DNA of 43,948 nt from Chara braunii (Eukaryota; Streptophyta; Charophyceae; Charales; Characeae). The stretch is from NCBI GenBank assembly GCA_003427395.1, contig BFEA01000016.1, positions 141,088 to 185,035 on the forward strand, given 5' to 3'. Below are positions 31,001 to 42,717 of the stretch, piece by piece. Within the stretch, counting starts at the first letter, position 1. Every line of letters starts with the position of its first letter. The position numbers and the translations under genes are program-made. Below the pieces are notes generated by a model that worked only from the letters and a program-made list of their open reading frames with translations, was not told the origin of the DNA and made no database searches.

Positions 31001-33229
31001 CCACGATGTATAGAGGAGATTATGTCGAAGGTCTACCTTTTCATTAGGCACTGACTTAGGGGTAGGCTCAAGATTAGTTAAGTAGAATGATCCTTGGTGA
31101 AATCGTGATATGGGGATTACTCTCGATTTGGACTCATAGATTCAGCTTGGGGATTTGCCTGTCTTGTGTTACAGGTCCTCTTGAACGTTTGATTCGAAAC
31201 CAGGACTAGATTCAGCTTGATCCTACAAAGATCAACTTCTGTTATCACTCATAACAGGTCGGTTGTCGATTCGTCGGTTTACGACTCAACTCCAATTCAT
31301 CCTCAATACCCAACCTAAAAGGCTTTAGCCGTGGTGCTTTTTATTATTTTATTAAGGTTTCCACCCGGACTTTTATTGAATGCCCATTTAACAAAGATAT
31401 TGAGTACTTAATTATGGTTGGTTGGACAAGGGCTGGGGCTTGCATGGCTAAAGCGAGGGGTATGAGTATAGAGGTTGGTTGAAGCTGACTCTGTGTAGTG
31501 CATGGACTTTTGGTTGACTCTTTGATGTGATTGCAGGTATGTTCTGTGGTTCGGATTTTGGATTTAACTGCTTGCGATCACACACACATACATGGCTGTG
31601 AGGAGTTCCACTATGATTGTGAGAAGTGATCGTCACATACTTATTCCTCTTTACATATGTATACGTATGTACCTATGTTGGGTGTTCTCGTGGCCTGAGA
31701 GGGCCCACACTTAAGGATTAAATAGGGGTTGAGGTTGAGAAAAGAAAGAAAACCCTGTTTTATTGTTGAATGCTTCTTAAAGATTTCTTAGTCGAACGTT
31801 GGTCCTGGGCTCGGATTCAAGGTCCTTGTCCAGGACATCCCAGGTCCTAGACTCTGCATGGAAGGGATCTTCCTCCCGCGCAGAGCTTATTTGCCCTGCC
31901 TACCAAGACACTCAGCCTAAAGGTCGGAGGTGCCGCGGAGGCCGCACGGCTATTCCTTAAGCCGTGCCATATCGTGAAGGGGTAAGCCTTCACGATACTT
32001 CGAGTCTGACATTTGAGTGTCATCAGCGGTACTCGGATCCACGAGGGACCACTTGATTATGGGCACTACATAGTACGCCATCATTGCGACTGCTTGCGTA
32101 TTCATGCATTGCTAGTCGATATGAGTTAGCCCTGCGTCNGCGCGGTTTTATACTAAGTCTCGCGCGTGACGCCTATCCGATTTTCGCGTCGGAGAGTTAT
32201 GGGATGGCTACTAAGGGATTAGGAGTGTTGTCGTGTTGTTTGTTCTGTGTCGTTTCGTGTTTATGTATGTATGTGTGTTTTTATTATTATGTTCTTCAGA
32301 GTGGCGTGCGCGTGGTGTGTGGGATGCGTCCTAGTCGATCGGCGACGAGTCGCGCTTGGGACCTCAGCCCCCCAAGATGTCGGTTCGCGTGCGGGTTCGA
32401 TAGAGACGTAAAACCACGTGTACCCCCTATGCTACAACGTACGAGAAACGCCCTCGGCTGGTCCACCTCTGCGATTGCAACCGATCAGCTTTCGTACTGT
32501 GGGCTGGTAGCTCGGCGGGGATACACCCACCGAAGGGAGGTGACAGCTCCCGTAAGGTGGAGGTAAGACGTGCCTCGCGTAGGCCCTCTCCTATCGTAGG
32601 GGCTCGTGAGAGGTATGGCTGGCGCACTCGGCCGGAGCAGCCGCGGAAGCTCCATGTGTATTCGCGATGAGGATCAGACCGAGTCCTGCGTAACGCGGCC
32701 GGGAGGGTCCCGCGCTGCCTTGTGCGGTGCCGGACCGATGCGCTCGACACCGCCGACCAGTCAGATAGTCATCCGCTGATTTTTTTCCAAATCTGATTAC
32801 GGGGCTCTGTTGCGCTTACTAAATACAGCCCAAATCCGCAGGAAAACTCTGCGGGGGGGGGGGCGGGCTTCCAAGGGGTGCCTGTTACGTGGTTATGAGG
32901 GGCTGTTTGAGGGCTCAAAGGGGGTTGACGCAGGTAACCGTTTCACAACATATTGTGACATTTTGCATTGCTGTTTGGGGGCAGGGGTGCTCAGGGATTC
33001 TGTTGGAGGATGGTCGTCGACATTGATACAGACTCATACAGCCTTATACAGTATTCACTTCACAGCGGCTCGGAATCACAGGTGGAAAAAAAAGACGAAG
33101 AAGAAGATACGAGTCTACACAATCAGCGCTGCAATTACAGAAAAGCACCACTTGTTACACTTCATTATAGTCTAACTGTCCCTGACGTCCGTGAAGTCGG
33201 TGAAAAAGGAGTCCACCCTAGACATGGAG
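31001..33229. other. Unassigned interval containing several perfect hairpins
   Basis: Hairpins: CTGTTAT-CACTC-ATAACAG near 31240; GCACGGCT/AGCCGTGC at 31944-31967; ATCGTGAAGG/CCTTCACGAT at 31971-31996. Two overlapping opposite-strand frames (32084-32566 plus, 32427-32750 minus) have no known motif; an N at 32139 lies in the first. No gene is supported. Confidence 0.45.
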
Positions 33230-33305
33230 AAAACAGACGAGGAGGAAGAAGTAGATGATGACGAAGAGGAAGAAGAGGAAGCAGTAGAAGAAGAAGAAGA
33301 AGAAC

Positions 33306-33344
<39 letters not shown>

Positions 33345-33345
33345 G
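33230..33345. repeat. (GAA/GAG)n and (TC)n microsatellites
   Basis: A purine tract of GAA/GAG units to about 33305 is followed by (TC)n at 33308-33341. Confidence 0.92.
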
Positions 33346-33400
33346 CTACTGGTGCTAGTCAATGACGACGCGTCAGTTGATGACCTTGCTGACGCTTCCT

Positions 33401-36215
33401 TTACTCTGCGGAGGATGAAGCGCTACTGCTACTAGACTCATTGTCCTCTTGCACACGCTTCCTCTTTTTTTTTGGATGCCGTTTCGGCAATTGCGAGACT
33501 GAGGTGACTTTCTTTTGGACTTTATGGGCCTTCCTCTTCTTCGCCTGCCGAACAACAACATGCTTCTCTTGCAAGGTCGCCGGTGGTGTGACTGTCTTGC
33601 GTCCCTTGCCTCTTCCACCTCTTGTTGTCGGTGTCGCGGTCTCCTTCAGATGCTTCTTCCCCCCTTTCTTTCTGCCTGCCAAACTCCTCACTTGCCGCAC
33701 CCCGCTGGCATCGATTTCGGGTGGCAAAACTGATGCACGTCGTGCAGCTACATTTTGAGGTGGGTTAGGTCCTCCAACCTCAGCCGCTCAGGGCCTCTTC
33801 ATGTAGACCATGCTCTGTGGTCCTTCCCCGACCTCTATTGGAATGTCCTCGCTCAACCATTAGAGCGGGTAGGGTTGGCCCAGTGAATCTGGCCCAATCG
33901 GGAGCCTGCGCCTCGAAAGCAATCTGCACGGGGGACATCACAGACATATGTTTACCGAAGTCCTTGCTGGAGCCGCTCGCTGCAATGGGGGCCACGTGGG
34001 CAGCCTCGGTGTCCTCCGCTGTTCCAGGAATCGGGTGGCCCATGACCGCACGTGCCTCTGTCCTCATGTTCCGCAGTGCCAGGAACCGGAAAATCCACAC
34101 ACACACCAAGTCTACATCAACCTCCACCAAAGCATTGTCCTCGTGAACTTCCTCCAATCCCCCGTACGTCGTCCCGCAGCCCGTGGGTATCTCCTTGAGC
34201 ACAACTCGCTGATGAGAGGTGAGTTGTGCGCCCAATAGTGTGCTGGTGCCCTGCACTGAAGCCACACCACCTGACGCAAAGCCTTGTCATCGTGTACGAA
34301 CACCAGCGTCGTCGGGCAATGATACCGAAGCAGCCGCTGAAGGCCCGCCGGATGCAAGGACCGTCTGCGGCGTGATGTCGTCATGTCGAGTGGAACATGA
34401 GCCGCCGCCCAACCGCCTGGTGGACCGCTTGTCCGTGAGCCGCACTTCGAGTAACTCTTCGTCACCCTCATTGTAGTGGCTATCCTACTCCTCATCATCA
34501 GCCGCGACAATGGTCTTCCCACGGTAGTCATCTGCGAGACAGCGAGGGCGGTAGGGAAGATCAAGGAGCCATGGCCCGTTGTCCACCCTCTCCTCCTGAA
34601 GCTCGCGGACATCGAATCTGGTACCCTTGGATCTGCGGCCGCGAGATTTGGACCAATTGGCAGCCCTTCTCTTCACCTCCGCGGGGTCAAACTCCCCGTC
34701 TCGCATGAAACCATCGAAACGTGCCTCGTCCTCAGCTATCTCCCTCTCGAGCTGCTCGGTGCTAACGAAACCCACCTTCGCCTTTGACATGCGCAGCAGC
34801 TTCTTTTCCAATGGATGAAGACGAGCATCTACAGGTTGTTTGGGCTCAACAGATTTCTCCTCTTCGTGTGAATGAGGTCTTCCTCTCACATGGAGAGGCT
34901 TTACTCCACACGCTGAGCACTTCGACCACGATCTTTGTCAAGGTTGGGTGCTTCTTCCCATAACTCAACCACCAGTGCGCCATAGACAAAGCCTCCTCAA
35001 AGTTCTTGCTATTCCACTCCGGATCCATGTAAGGAAACTCTTAAGGGAGTTCCAGCAGTCTTTGTACGCTTTGAATTTTTCGGGTGAAGCAAAGTGAGTC
35101 GAAGCGTATGCAATCTCGTCGGACGCCAAGTTGTCGAACAGTCAAGCTGATCGGTGGAGCGGGTGAAACATCCACGCCGCTGCATGCACACGTAGAGCCA
35201 TCATCCACACACGGTCTTTCACCTTCGCCATCACGAACTCCCTTGTCTCGCAATCCATGGGCAGCACGACCATTCTCTTCTCCAACGTGATCCCCAAAGA
35301 CCACACCTGCATACCCATACTCCCATTTGTGTCCATAGCCTTCATCAGGCCATCAACAGGCTCAAGCAAGGTACATGCCCGCTGCACAGTCAACCACCAA
35401 GCCGGGTCTCGTATGAGCTCCTTGCACGATCGAGCCCGCGTCGATGTGGTCCGATCCCATGGACAATCATCCCACCGCGGGTTGGAAACAGTCGATACCG
35501 ACACACCCTCGCACTCCCAAAGTCGTTGCAACATGAGGAAATTTGTGCTGTATCTAGCCTCCCCTAGTTGGATCAACTCGAACGGCCTCTGATCTGTGAT
35601 ACCCAACTGTGTCCTGTCAAGTCAGAACCAAAACCACTGCCTTCTCCCGCCATTGAACTTGTATCACTCCTGGCATTTCCCCCTATCGACAATGTACCGG
35701 GTTCCCCCGATGCACCGGCTTGATCACCCGAAGCAAGATCTTCTAGATCCTCCGCAACTTGCGGATGGCCTTGTTCCTTGTAGTACTCATTCAATTTTGC
35801 AACCATCGCAGGGGCCATTGGCAGCTTCAGGTGTTTCCTCCAAACGAAAGCAAGAATCTCCCCTGTGGTACGCGGACATCGGCAGTGGCCGACAGTTTGG
35901 TATGGTGGTTTACCACTTTGCTAAGTGTGTCGGTGAACTTCTTGTTGCACACCCTGCAGCGCAACCTCCACGAGTCGTGTGACGTGTTGCTCGTCACCCT
36001 CTGCCCTTGATCCGCCCATCTCCAAAGCTCCGGCTGGCTATGCATCCTTTCTCTCCACGATTCGTGCGGACATCGGGCAGCAACCGACGGTTGGGTATGG
36101 TGGTTTACCACTTTCCCAAGTGTGTCGATGAACACTTTGTTGCACACCCTGCAACGCAACCTCCACGAGTCGTGCGACATGCTGATCGTCACCCTCTGCC
36201 CTCGATCCGCCTATG
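33401..36215 (-). pseudogene. hAT superfamily transposase with duplicated BED finger, degenerate
   Basis: Read on the minus strand. The N-terminus has two copies of a BED-like zinc finger (SWRLRCRVCNK…NHHT, near 36192-36060 and 35985-35870). A Ser/Gly-rich spacer follows (35818-35573). The middle part (35606-35142) resembles the hAT core: RYSTNFLMLQRL, WWLTVQRACTLLEPVDGLMKAMD, VHAAAWMFHP. The C-terminal dimerisation signature (AHWWLSYGKKHPTL…ASPCER) is at 35028-34846. A long charged tail continues with changes of frame and two in-frame stops to a basic, Ser-rich end at 33401. A hAT transposase cuts and pastes DNA with 8-bp duplications. Several frameshifts show this copy is dead. Terminal inverted repeats were not found. 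Confidence 0.75.
35867..36215 (-). repeat. Duplicated BED zinc-finger segment (period ~193 bp)
   Basis: Two copies of a ~150-bp block share TATGGTGGTTTACCACTTT, TTGTTGCACACCCTGC and ACCTCCACGAGTCGTG. Each encodes C-X2-C, then His-His and, in the upstream copy, a further Cys at a BED-like distance. The copies have several substitutions, most of which keep the Cys and His codons. Confidence 0.8.
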
Positions 36216-37144
36216 AAAAACCAATTAAAAGGTAACCTACATGGCCAATAGAACTATAAGCTACAAAGCTCCAACTGGGTGAGCGTCCTTTCTCTCTCTT
36301 CACTAGTCTCAGGCTCAAATGGTCCTCGATTCCTCGCGGTGGTCGTCACAGTGGAGGTAGCTGGTTGGTAGGAAGAAGAATAAGAAGAAGAAGAAGAAGA
36401 AGAACAAGAAGAACAAGAAGAACAAGAAGAACAAGAACAAGAAGAACAAGAAGACCAACAAGAATAAGAAGAAGAACAAGACGAACAAGAAAAAGAAGGG
36501 GTGGGAGGTGTGTGCCCACTGGCCGACGATTCTCCGAATATTTAAAAAAGTGGAGGTGGATGATGGTAGGAGGAGGAAGAAGAAGAAGAGGAATAAGAAG
36601 TGGAAGATGGTGAAGAAGAAGACGGAGAGAAGATTGAGAAGAAGAAGAAGAAGACAATGCTCCATGTCTCCCTGCTCCAACACACCTACCGGCACTCTTC
36701 TCACCTCCCCAGGCAACGCGGCTGCCCACACCCACCCTGCCCATGTCTCCCTGCTCCAACATACCTGCCGACACTCTTCTCACCTCCCCAGGCAACGCGG
36801 TTGCCCACACTCACGGCTGCCTACAATGCCACCGCAGGAGAATGAGAAGAGTGGGCAACCACACTCTTTTGAGTGCCACCGACCTAGGAAAACAAAGTGT
36901 CAACAGTCGGCGGCCTCCCACGCCCTGCCCAATCGGTTGATCACCCCGGTACCAGCCCGAAACCCCAAAACTGGGCCTACGGGGCGCGGGGGGCCGCCGT
37001 GCAAAAATGCAGCAGGCCGACCCCCACCGATCGGTCGCGCCGACCGCCGAAACGGTCCGCAGGTCGGCATCCGACCGACCGAGGCCCACCGACCATCGGC
37101 GGGTCCAACTCTACTGACCGAGGCCCACCGACCATCGGTGGGTC
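36216..37144. repeat. Microsatellite and short tandem repeats between the hAT gene and element E
   Basis: (AAG/AAC)n at 36371-36500; a second GAA-rich tract to about 36655; a 79-bp tandem pair starting CATGTCTCCCTGCTCC at 36663 and 36742; and a 39-bp pair starting GACCGAGGCCCACCGACC at 37077 and 37116. No gene. Confidence 0.8.
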
Positions 37145-39040
37145 GTAACGCTAGCCCTATTTGGATATGAACATAAAGGAGTGGTGCATTGTTGTTGTCA
37201 TACCACTGCCTGGGAAACTCGTGTACGCCCTTCAAGTAATCACAAAGATCGCCCACCACGAACTCGCCATCCGTCGACGCAATTGGTTGTGCATAGAAGG
37301 ATAAGTACTCCTGTAGATTAGCACTAAGTGTTGCTCAATGCAGTCCCTTTTTGCACAACGAGTCCCTTGCAGTCAAAGACGTCAAAGCCAAACTGCTAAC
37401 GTACGGAAAGGATACCCGCACAAACGACGGATAATTGTCCTTGAACAAGAGAACCCAATGGTGGAGCGAGTCTGGCAGCATACTCCTCAAAAGAGAAGAG
37501 GACTTACAACTTTCGCATGTGCCCCGGAACTAAGGGAGGTTGCTCGAGAAGAAGCCGGCTCCAGCAGCGTCGTGAGTGTCGTCCCACTCCCGGCAGCACT
37601 CAGTTTTCCGAACGGGATTTCCCCTTGGTCTCCTTCACCTTCTTGCTGGTTCAAGCGGTGGTCTCATGGGCATCGTTAATGCCCCACAAGCAAATACGAG
37701 TACGTCCTCCGCATTCGGTATACGGCCTCAGAAATGTAGCGAAGCCAAGGTTTTGAGCGGGCTGTCCGGTCCCGAAAGATGATGAGGTGGACGTCTTCTC
37801 GTTGCCTTTGCCCTTTGCTTTGGGCGGCAGACCACCTCCCCAGGTTGCTGCTACCATGTCTCCCTCGTCCAAGGTAGCAACCCGTTCCTCATGAATGATG
37901 AGGAATCAGTCACCAGAAAATATCGTTGTCATTGCTATCCTTTGTTAGGGCCCACAAATGCAGCTTGACGGCCGCTGCGAGCCGCTGTGTTGGCCAAAAT
38001 GATCTGCGAGTTAAACAATCGTTGAGAAGTGGTGTGCCTCTCCAAGACTTGCATGAGCGTGTGCGGGAGCACTGGGCACCACCTCTTCATAAAGTTATAC
38101 TTCACGCCTCTGAACATCACGGAGAAGCTCGGTGTGGACGCCAATCACTGATACTCGGAGATCCAATCCGCGCTTGTCATGGATGAGGTTCATTAACTTC
38201 TCCATGGCCTTGAGGTGTAGCGGTTCCACTGGGAACCGTTTGTGCCATGCTTCAGCAAGCTCATCTCAGCTCATTTTGGTGTGGAGGTCAATGATCTTCA
38301 CACCATGAGTGGCAATAATGTTGAAACGCCAAGCTTGACACACGCCTCCGACTGGTGGTAAGGGCAACCATGTCGTTGGTGCGGCTGCACCTTGTGCATT
38401 TCCAAACGAAGCGTGAACTACAACCACCGTTGTATCGGGTCCGTCTTCGAAGAGTCCACGAAGACCGGTCGTCCAACTTGGGAGGGTGTGGTGTATGTCC
38501 AGCAGCAGGGCCATGCATTGGAACAATAGTAATCCGCTGCTCACATCCAGTGTCAGCAGCCTGCAAAGCGCCCACCTAAATCTCCAGGTCGTGGACACGG
38601 TCCGAAACATTAGAGGGATGTGTTCCATTGGCCACCAAACACTGCTCCAAGCCCAATATATGTGTGTCCAGCATGGCGATGTGGTCAACTTGCTGTGCAT
38701 TGAGCTGCTGCAAGTTCAGAATTTCGGCGTGCTGCACCTCACACATGACGATAAGCTGGCCATGGCAATTGCTGGTCCGCCGTGGTGGCGTCATGGCTAT
38801 CTCCACCCAGTCATCGGCCATCGACCGCGTGGTGTCCTCATTGAGGAGCAAGGTGTCCCGGTACACCTCTCCCTTCTCATCTGCAGCCTTCTGTGCTGCT
38901 ACTTCGGCTGCTTTCTACTGTTCTTCTGTCTTGAGACGAGCATCCTCTCCCTCCACCCTCTTTCAAGCTAACCGCTACAGCCTCCTCCATCCTCTGCTGA
39001 GTCTCCGCCAATAAGGCCTTCATGTGGGCTGCGTGGTCCT
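37145..39040 (-). pseudogene. Element E gag and gag-protease linker (gypsy)
   Basis: On the minus strand the start (39040-38576) is a charged coiled coil (AETQQRMEEA, KAAEVAAQKAADEK, then VQHAEILNLQQLNAQQ). At 38290-37935 there is a capsid segment: DELAEAWHKRFPVE, ADWISEYQ, FRGVKYNFMKRWCP, TSQRLFN. This is the gag helix pattern I associate with charophyte gypsy elements. Near 37690-37650 CLWGINDAH is a broken CCHC knuckle. At 37330-37145 the linker LCDYLKGVHEF…APLLYVHIQIG matches the residues just before the protease of element C. Stops (TAG, TGA) and frame changes occur throughout. The element ends abruptly before the protease, at repeat-rich DNA. Confidence 0.75.
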
Positions 39041-39099
39041 TGCCAGACTCACCAGCACTCCATAGCTGCAGTCTGTGAATGCACGACCACAGGCATGAA

Positions 39100-39325
39100 G
39101 TTCAGATGCAGGGGGCTGACATGGTGCCGAAGAACTGCGCTGCTGACATGGCCTGCTTACGTCGCTCGGGGTTGCTAACATGGCACGCCTGACATTTTGC
39201 TGCTGACATCGCCAGCCAACGTGTCCTGCTGACGTGCCAATGCTGACCTGACCTGCTCACGTGGCCTGTTAATGTGTCACTGCTGACGTAGCCTGCTGAC
39301 ATGTCACCGAGCTGACGTAGCAACT
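39100..39325. repeat. Degenerate repeat of TGCTGACRTGGC
   Basis: Roughly a dozen variants of TGCTGACATGGC / TGCTGACGTGGC / TGCTGACGTAGC occur with spacings of 12-25 bases. Several contain the TGACGT core bound by plant bZIP (TGA-type) factors. The open frame on the minus strand is an effect of the repeat. Confidence 0.7.
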
Positions 39326-39828
39326 TACCAATTGCCCGCCACGAAGAGATGGAAAAAGACGATGAAGATAAGAAGAATGAAGAATAAGAAAAGCAGCATG
39401 CACAATGGGGAGGGGTGGGAGGGAGGAAGAAAGGTCTGAACTCAAATTGACATCATTTCCCCACCCCCCATGTGGTCAGAACGATCACCGACATACGAAG
39501 CAGCTAGGGGGACTTTAATCAAAAAATAAAATTCAAAATTTGCCAAAAAAATTAAAAGAAAAAAATTCAAGAAGAAGAACAAAATTCCCGCTGCAACAGC
39601 CAGGTCGCTTTTTTTTCCTTCTTTTTCCTTTTTTTTTGGAACACATTCATTACATATTAAAGGAGAAGTTCCAATTCTAACGAAGTCCATTTGATAAAGT
39701 ATCGAACTCCCCGAGGATATCACCTTCCAGAATGGAAACACAAACAAAACCAAAACACATCGCACTCTCTCCACTCTCACCTCCCCCACAGACCCACACT
39801 TCTCAGCCAGACACCACCATGCCATGAT
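39326..39828. other. Unassigned interval with A- and T-rich tracts
   Basis: A-rich then T-rich runs between 39510 and 39640 produce Phe- and Lys-rich frames. No gene is supported. Confidence 0.35.
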
Positions 39829-40145
39829 TACCATTCGCAAGAGATTCAGGAGAGGGCCAGGAGCACACTGCCCTTTACAACCGTGCTCCAACCTATGTCT
39901 TTGAGCACATCCTGACCTATGGCACTACCGTGTCTTTCTTCTTCTTCTTCTTCTCCTCATTCTGATCTCTGTCTCATACTCCACTCTCATATCTACCAAC
40001 GGCCCACATTTCCCAGGAAGACACCGGGAAACTACAATTACCATTGGCAAGAGATTCAGAAGAGGCTCAGGAGCTCACTGGCCTTCATGTCTACTGTGCA
40101 ACAGCTCACATCTTTTCGCACATCCTGACCTGTTGCACTACATTG
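39765..40145. repeat. Diverged 210-bp tandem duplication
   Basis: ATTACCATTCGCAAGAGATTCAG at 39829 recurs with one change at 40039, and the blocks around them align (CACTCTC…, GCACATCCTGACCT…GCACTAC). Both encode a similar plus-strand phrase (HSQEIQERARS / HWQEIQKRLRS), but each frame is short and no family is recognised. A CTT run separates the copies. Confidence 0.75.
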
Positions 40146-42686
40146 CTGTCACCTTTTTGTGAGGGAACCCAACACGATCACTTCCCTGGATGTCTCTTAC
40201 CACAGCTACAACTTGAATCAGTTTGAGTTGGCCCTAACAAGCCAAGCCCAATGAACTACTAGGAGGGTCATCTACCATTAGAGGACTTCTTTGGCCACAG
40301 GGACTTCACCTAGCAAGCATCGGGAGCAGGGACTGGTTCGCTTTCACCAAGAGGGGAAACAGTTTCTACAACTGCAGCTCTCACAGATGCCCATTTCAGC
40401 CGTACACACAGCCACTGCACCTTGCAAGTAAAGTATTGGCCATCACAGTAATGTTTGGGGGTTCGCATTTCAGGGGCTATGGTCCATTCCATCCCATCCA
40501 GTTTTTTTTTCTGACTGCTGATCTCTCCTTCCTTTTGTCCTTGGATAACAAAACTTGCACCACAGATGGAGAAATTGGGTTGCATGGTGGGGGGTTTGGG
40601 GAAGGGGGGGAAGCACAAGACAGGGAATGCAAGGCACACATTCAAAAAGGGAGAAGAGGATGGCCGGTGACAGCTGAGAGGCAAACAGACTGGATCCATA
40701 CCATTCTCTGTGCAATCTGCTCCACCCGCTTGTCTTTTACGCAGCGATTGCCCACTCGCTCATAACCAACCTCGCACATCAGTATGCCACCCTTGCACCA
40801 TCCATGAGAAGGGCAAGGAATGCAGTTATCTGCTCACAGGAAGGATCACAGTTGATTTGCACCATAGGGAGTGGGATGTAACCAACATTAGAAAACATAA
40901 TCTGCACAATACAGAACCCGGGATGGCTTGGAAGCCGGTGAGATAGTATATACCGAGGGAAGTCCTATGCTGATTGCTGAAAAGAAGTTAGCAAGAAGAT
41001 CCCTCAGAAATCATGTATGAGAAGGGGATGACCATCAGGCAACATGAAGTTGAGTAGGTATCCAGACTCTATTGGCTAAAGCCAGTACAATCAGTTCCGC
41101 TGCAACAAGCCCGCAATTCTTACAGTATCTCACACCGAGCAGATCTCACACTTCACATACACACCAGTTCACACAAGAGGAGGAGCTCAACACGAGATGT
41201 GAGAAATCCAAAAATTGCTTGGAAATATAAGTCATATGAAGTCTGGTAGCTATGGCCGCAGTGCATGACAACAGTCAGGTATGGACTCTCTCCCATGCTG
41301 TACTCACAGGCCGCTCGCTCTCAATAAACGTCTTGCTCTCTCACTCTCTCCACTAAGCTATGACTCTCTAGCCTCACTCACGGCTTGGTCGCATAAGACC
41401 ACACTCCACGACAAGCTTGAATGGAACTTGTGTCGATCCTTTACTGCCTGCTGGCTTTTGTAATTGATGCTGCAGTTCTCAATCTTGGACTTCTCCGGAA
41501 CATTGCCCTGACTTGCCTTCCACGGTCAGCCTTCGACGCACCTGGAAGTTTCACCGACTTTCTTGGGAGGAGGGCAGATGGAGGTGTGATGTGGCGTGCT
41601 CAGACACCCACATGGGCCCTTGAGGCCGAGCCCTGTGGCCACATGACGGATATTTTTGCGCAGTCTCAGGGCCATCGGCATGATTTGGGCCTTGGTTTAT
41701 GCTCGACAGGTATTAGGTAGTCCATTGTCTGCTTGTGGAGGTCTGAGTGGAGTGCATTGTCTGCTTGTGGAGATCGGACTCCATCTAAGTGCATTCATTT
41801 TATTCTTCTGAAGATTTTTATTATCTTCAGCGTATTTTTGTCTGTTCCAGTTTTATGCAGTCCGGAATGCTTGGTTTGAACTTTTTGGTTGTGAGAACAG
41901 GCACTTGTGCCTGTTAAGACCAGCAGTGGTACTTGCAGGCCGTTTTGAGAGGCAGTGGCCGTTTTTCAGGCATTGCAGACTCTCATCTACATCTGGGCTG
42001 GACCAGATCTCGTATCTAGTGCAGCCCATGTGCACTTCTAGGACATTGCTGCTGCAACAGCAGGGAGGCGTGGACACCCAGGGATCTGGGCAGGTCGTTT
42101 CTGCTCCAGCACAATGGACCAGGCTTTTGTTGTGCATCCTAGGCCGCCGATCAGAGACTGGGTTGAACAGCCTGGGACACAGGCCAAGATATACTTGGCC
42201 AGTCCAGCAGTATATATCCACGCCCAGGGACTCAGTCTACACGAAGTATTGTAGACACTCTGGCAATATCATGCTGGAGTACAGCGCTGTAGAGGCGCTG
42301 GGGCAGTTCACATTAATCAGCGATAGGAGGTAGGCTGGAGAGAGGGAGAGATTCTTCAGCAGCAGTGCGGCATTGGAGTACTCACCTGGGCGCCATAGCT
42401 TGAATCTGCATACAGGTCTAGGGTCGGCCATCACCTGACGCAAGAATCAGCTCAAGACATCATCTTTAACTGGTCAGTATCTGGGGACTTCAAAGAGCGA
42501 GACAGAGCAAGAGAGGACAGAAATCCTTCTTCTTCTTCTCCTCCTCTAGCCAACCTCCATATCCACCACCTCTCATCCTACTTCTACTATTTTGGGGAAA
42601 ACTTTGGCCCTAGGTTCGGACTTCTGACTGGTGACGACTGTGGGATTCGCACAGAAGCTTATATTCTTCGACTGGTACATTGAACA

Positions 42687-42717
<31 letters not shown>

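Noticed and set aside
32084-32750. Opposing frames of 160 and 107 codons as a host gene
   Set aside because: They overlap on opposite strands, one contains an N, and neither shows a known domain.
36315-36810. Poly-Lys/Arg or poly-Leu frames
   Set aside because: They arise from the AAG-rich microsatellite.
41905-42333. Plus-strand frame of 142 codons
   Set aside because: The antisense strand is equally open, no domain is visible and there is no supporting context.
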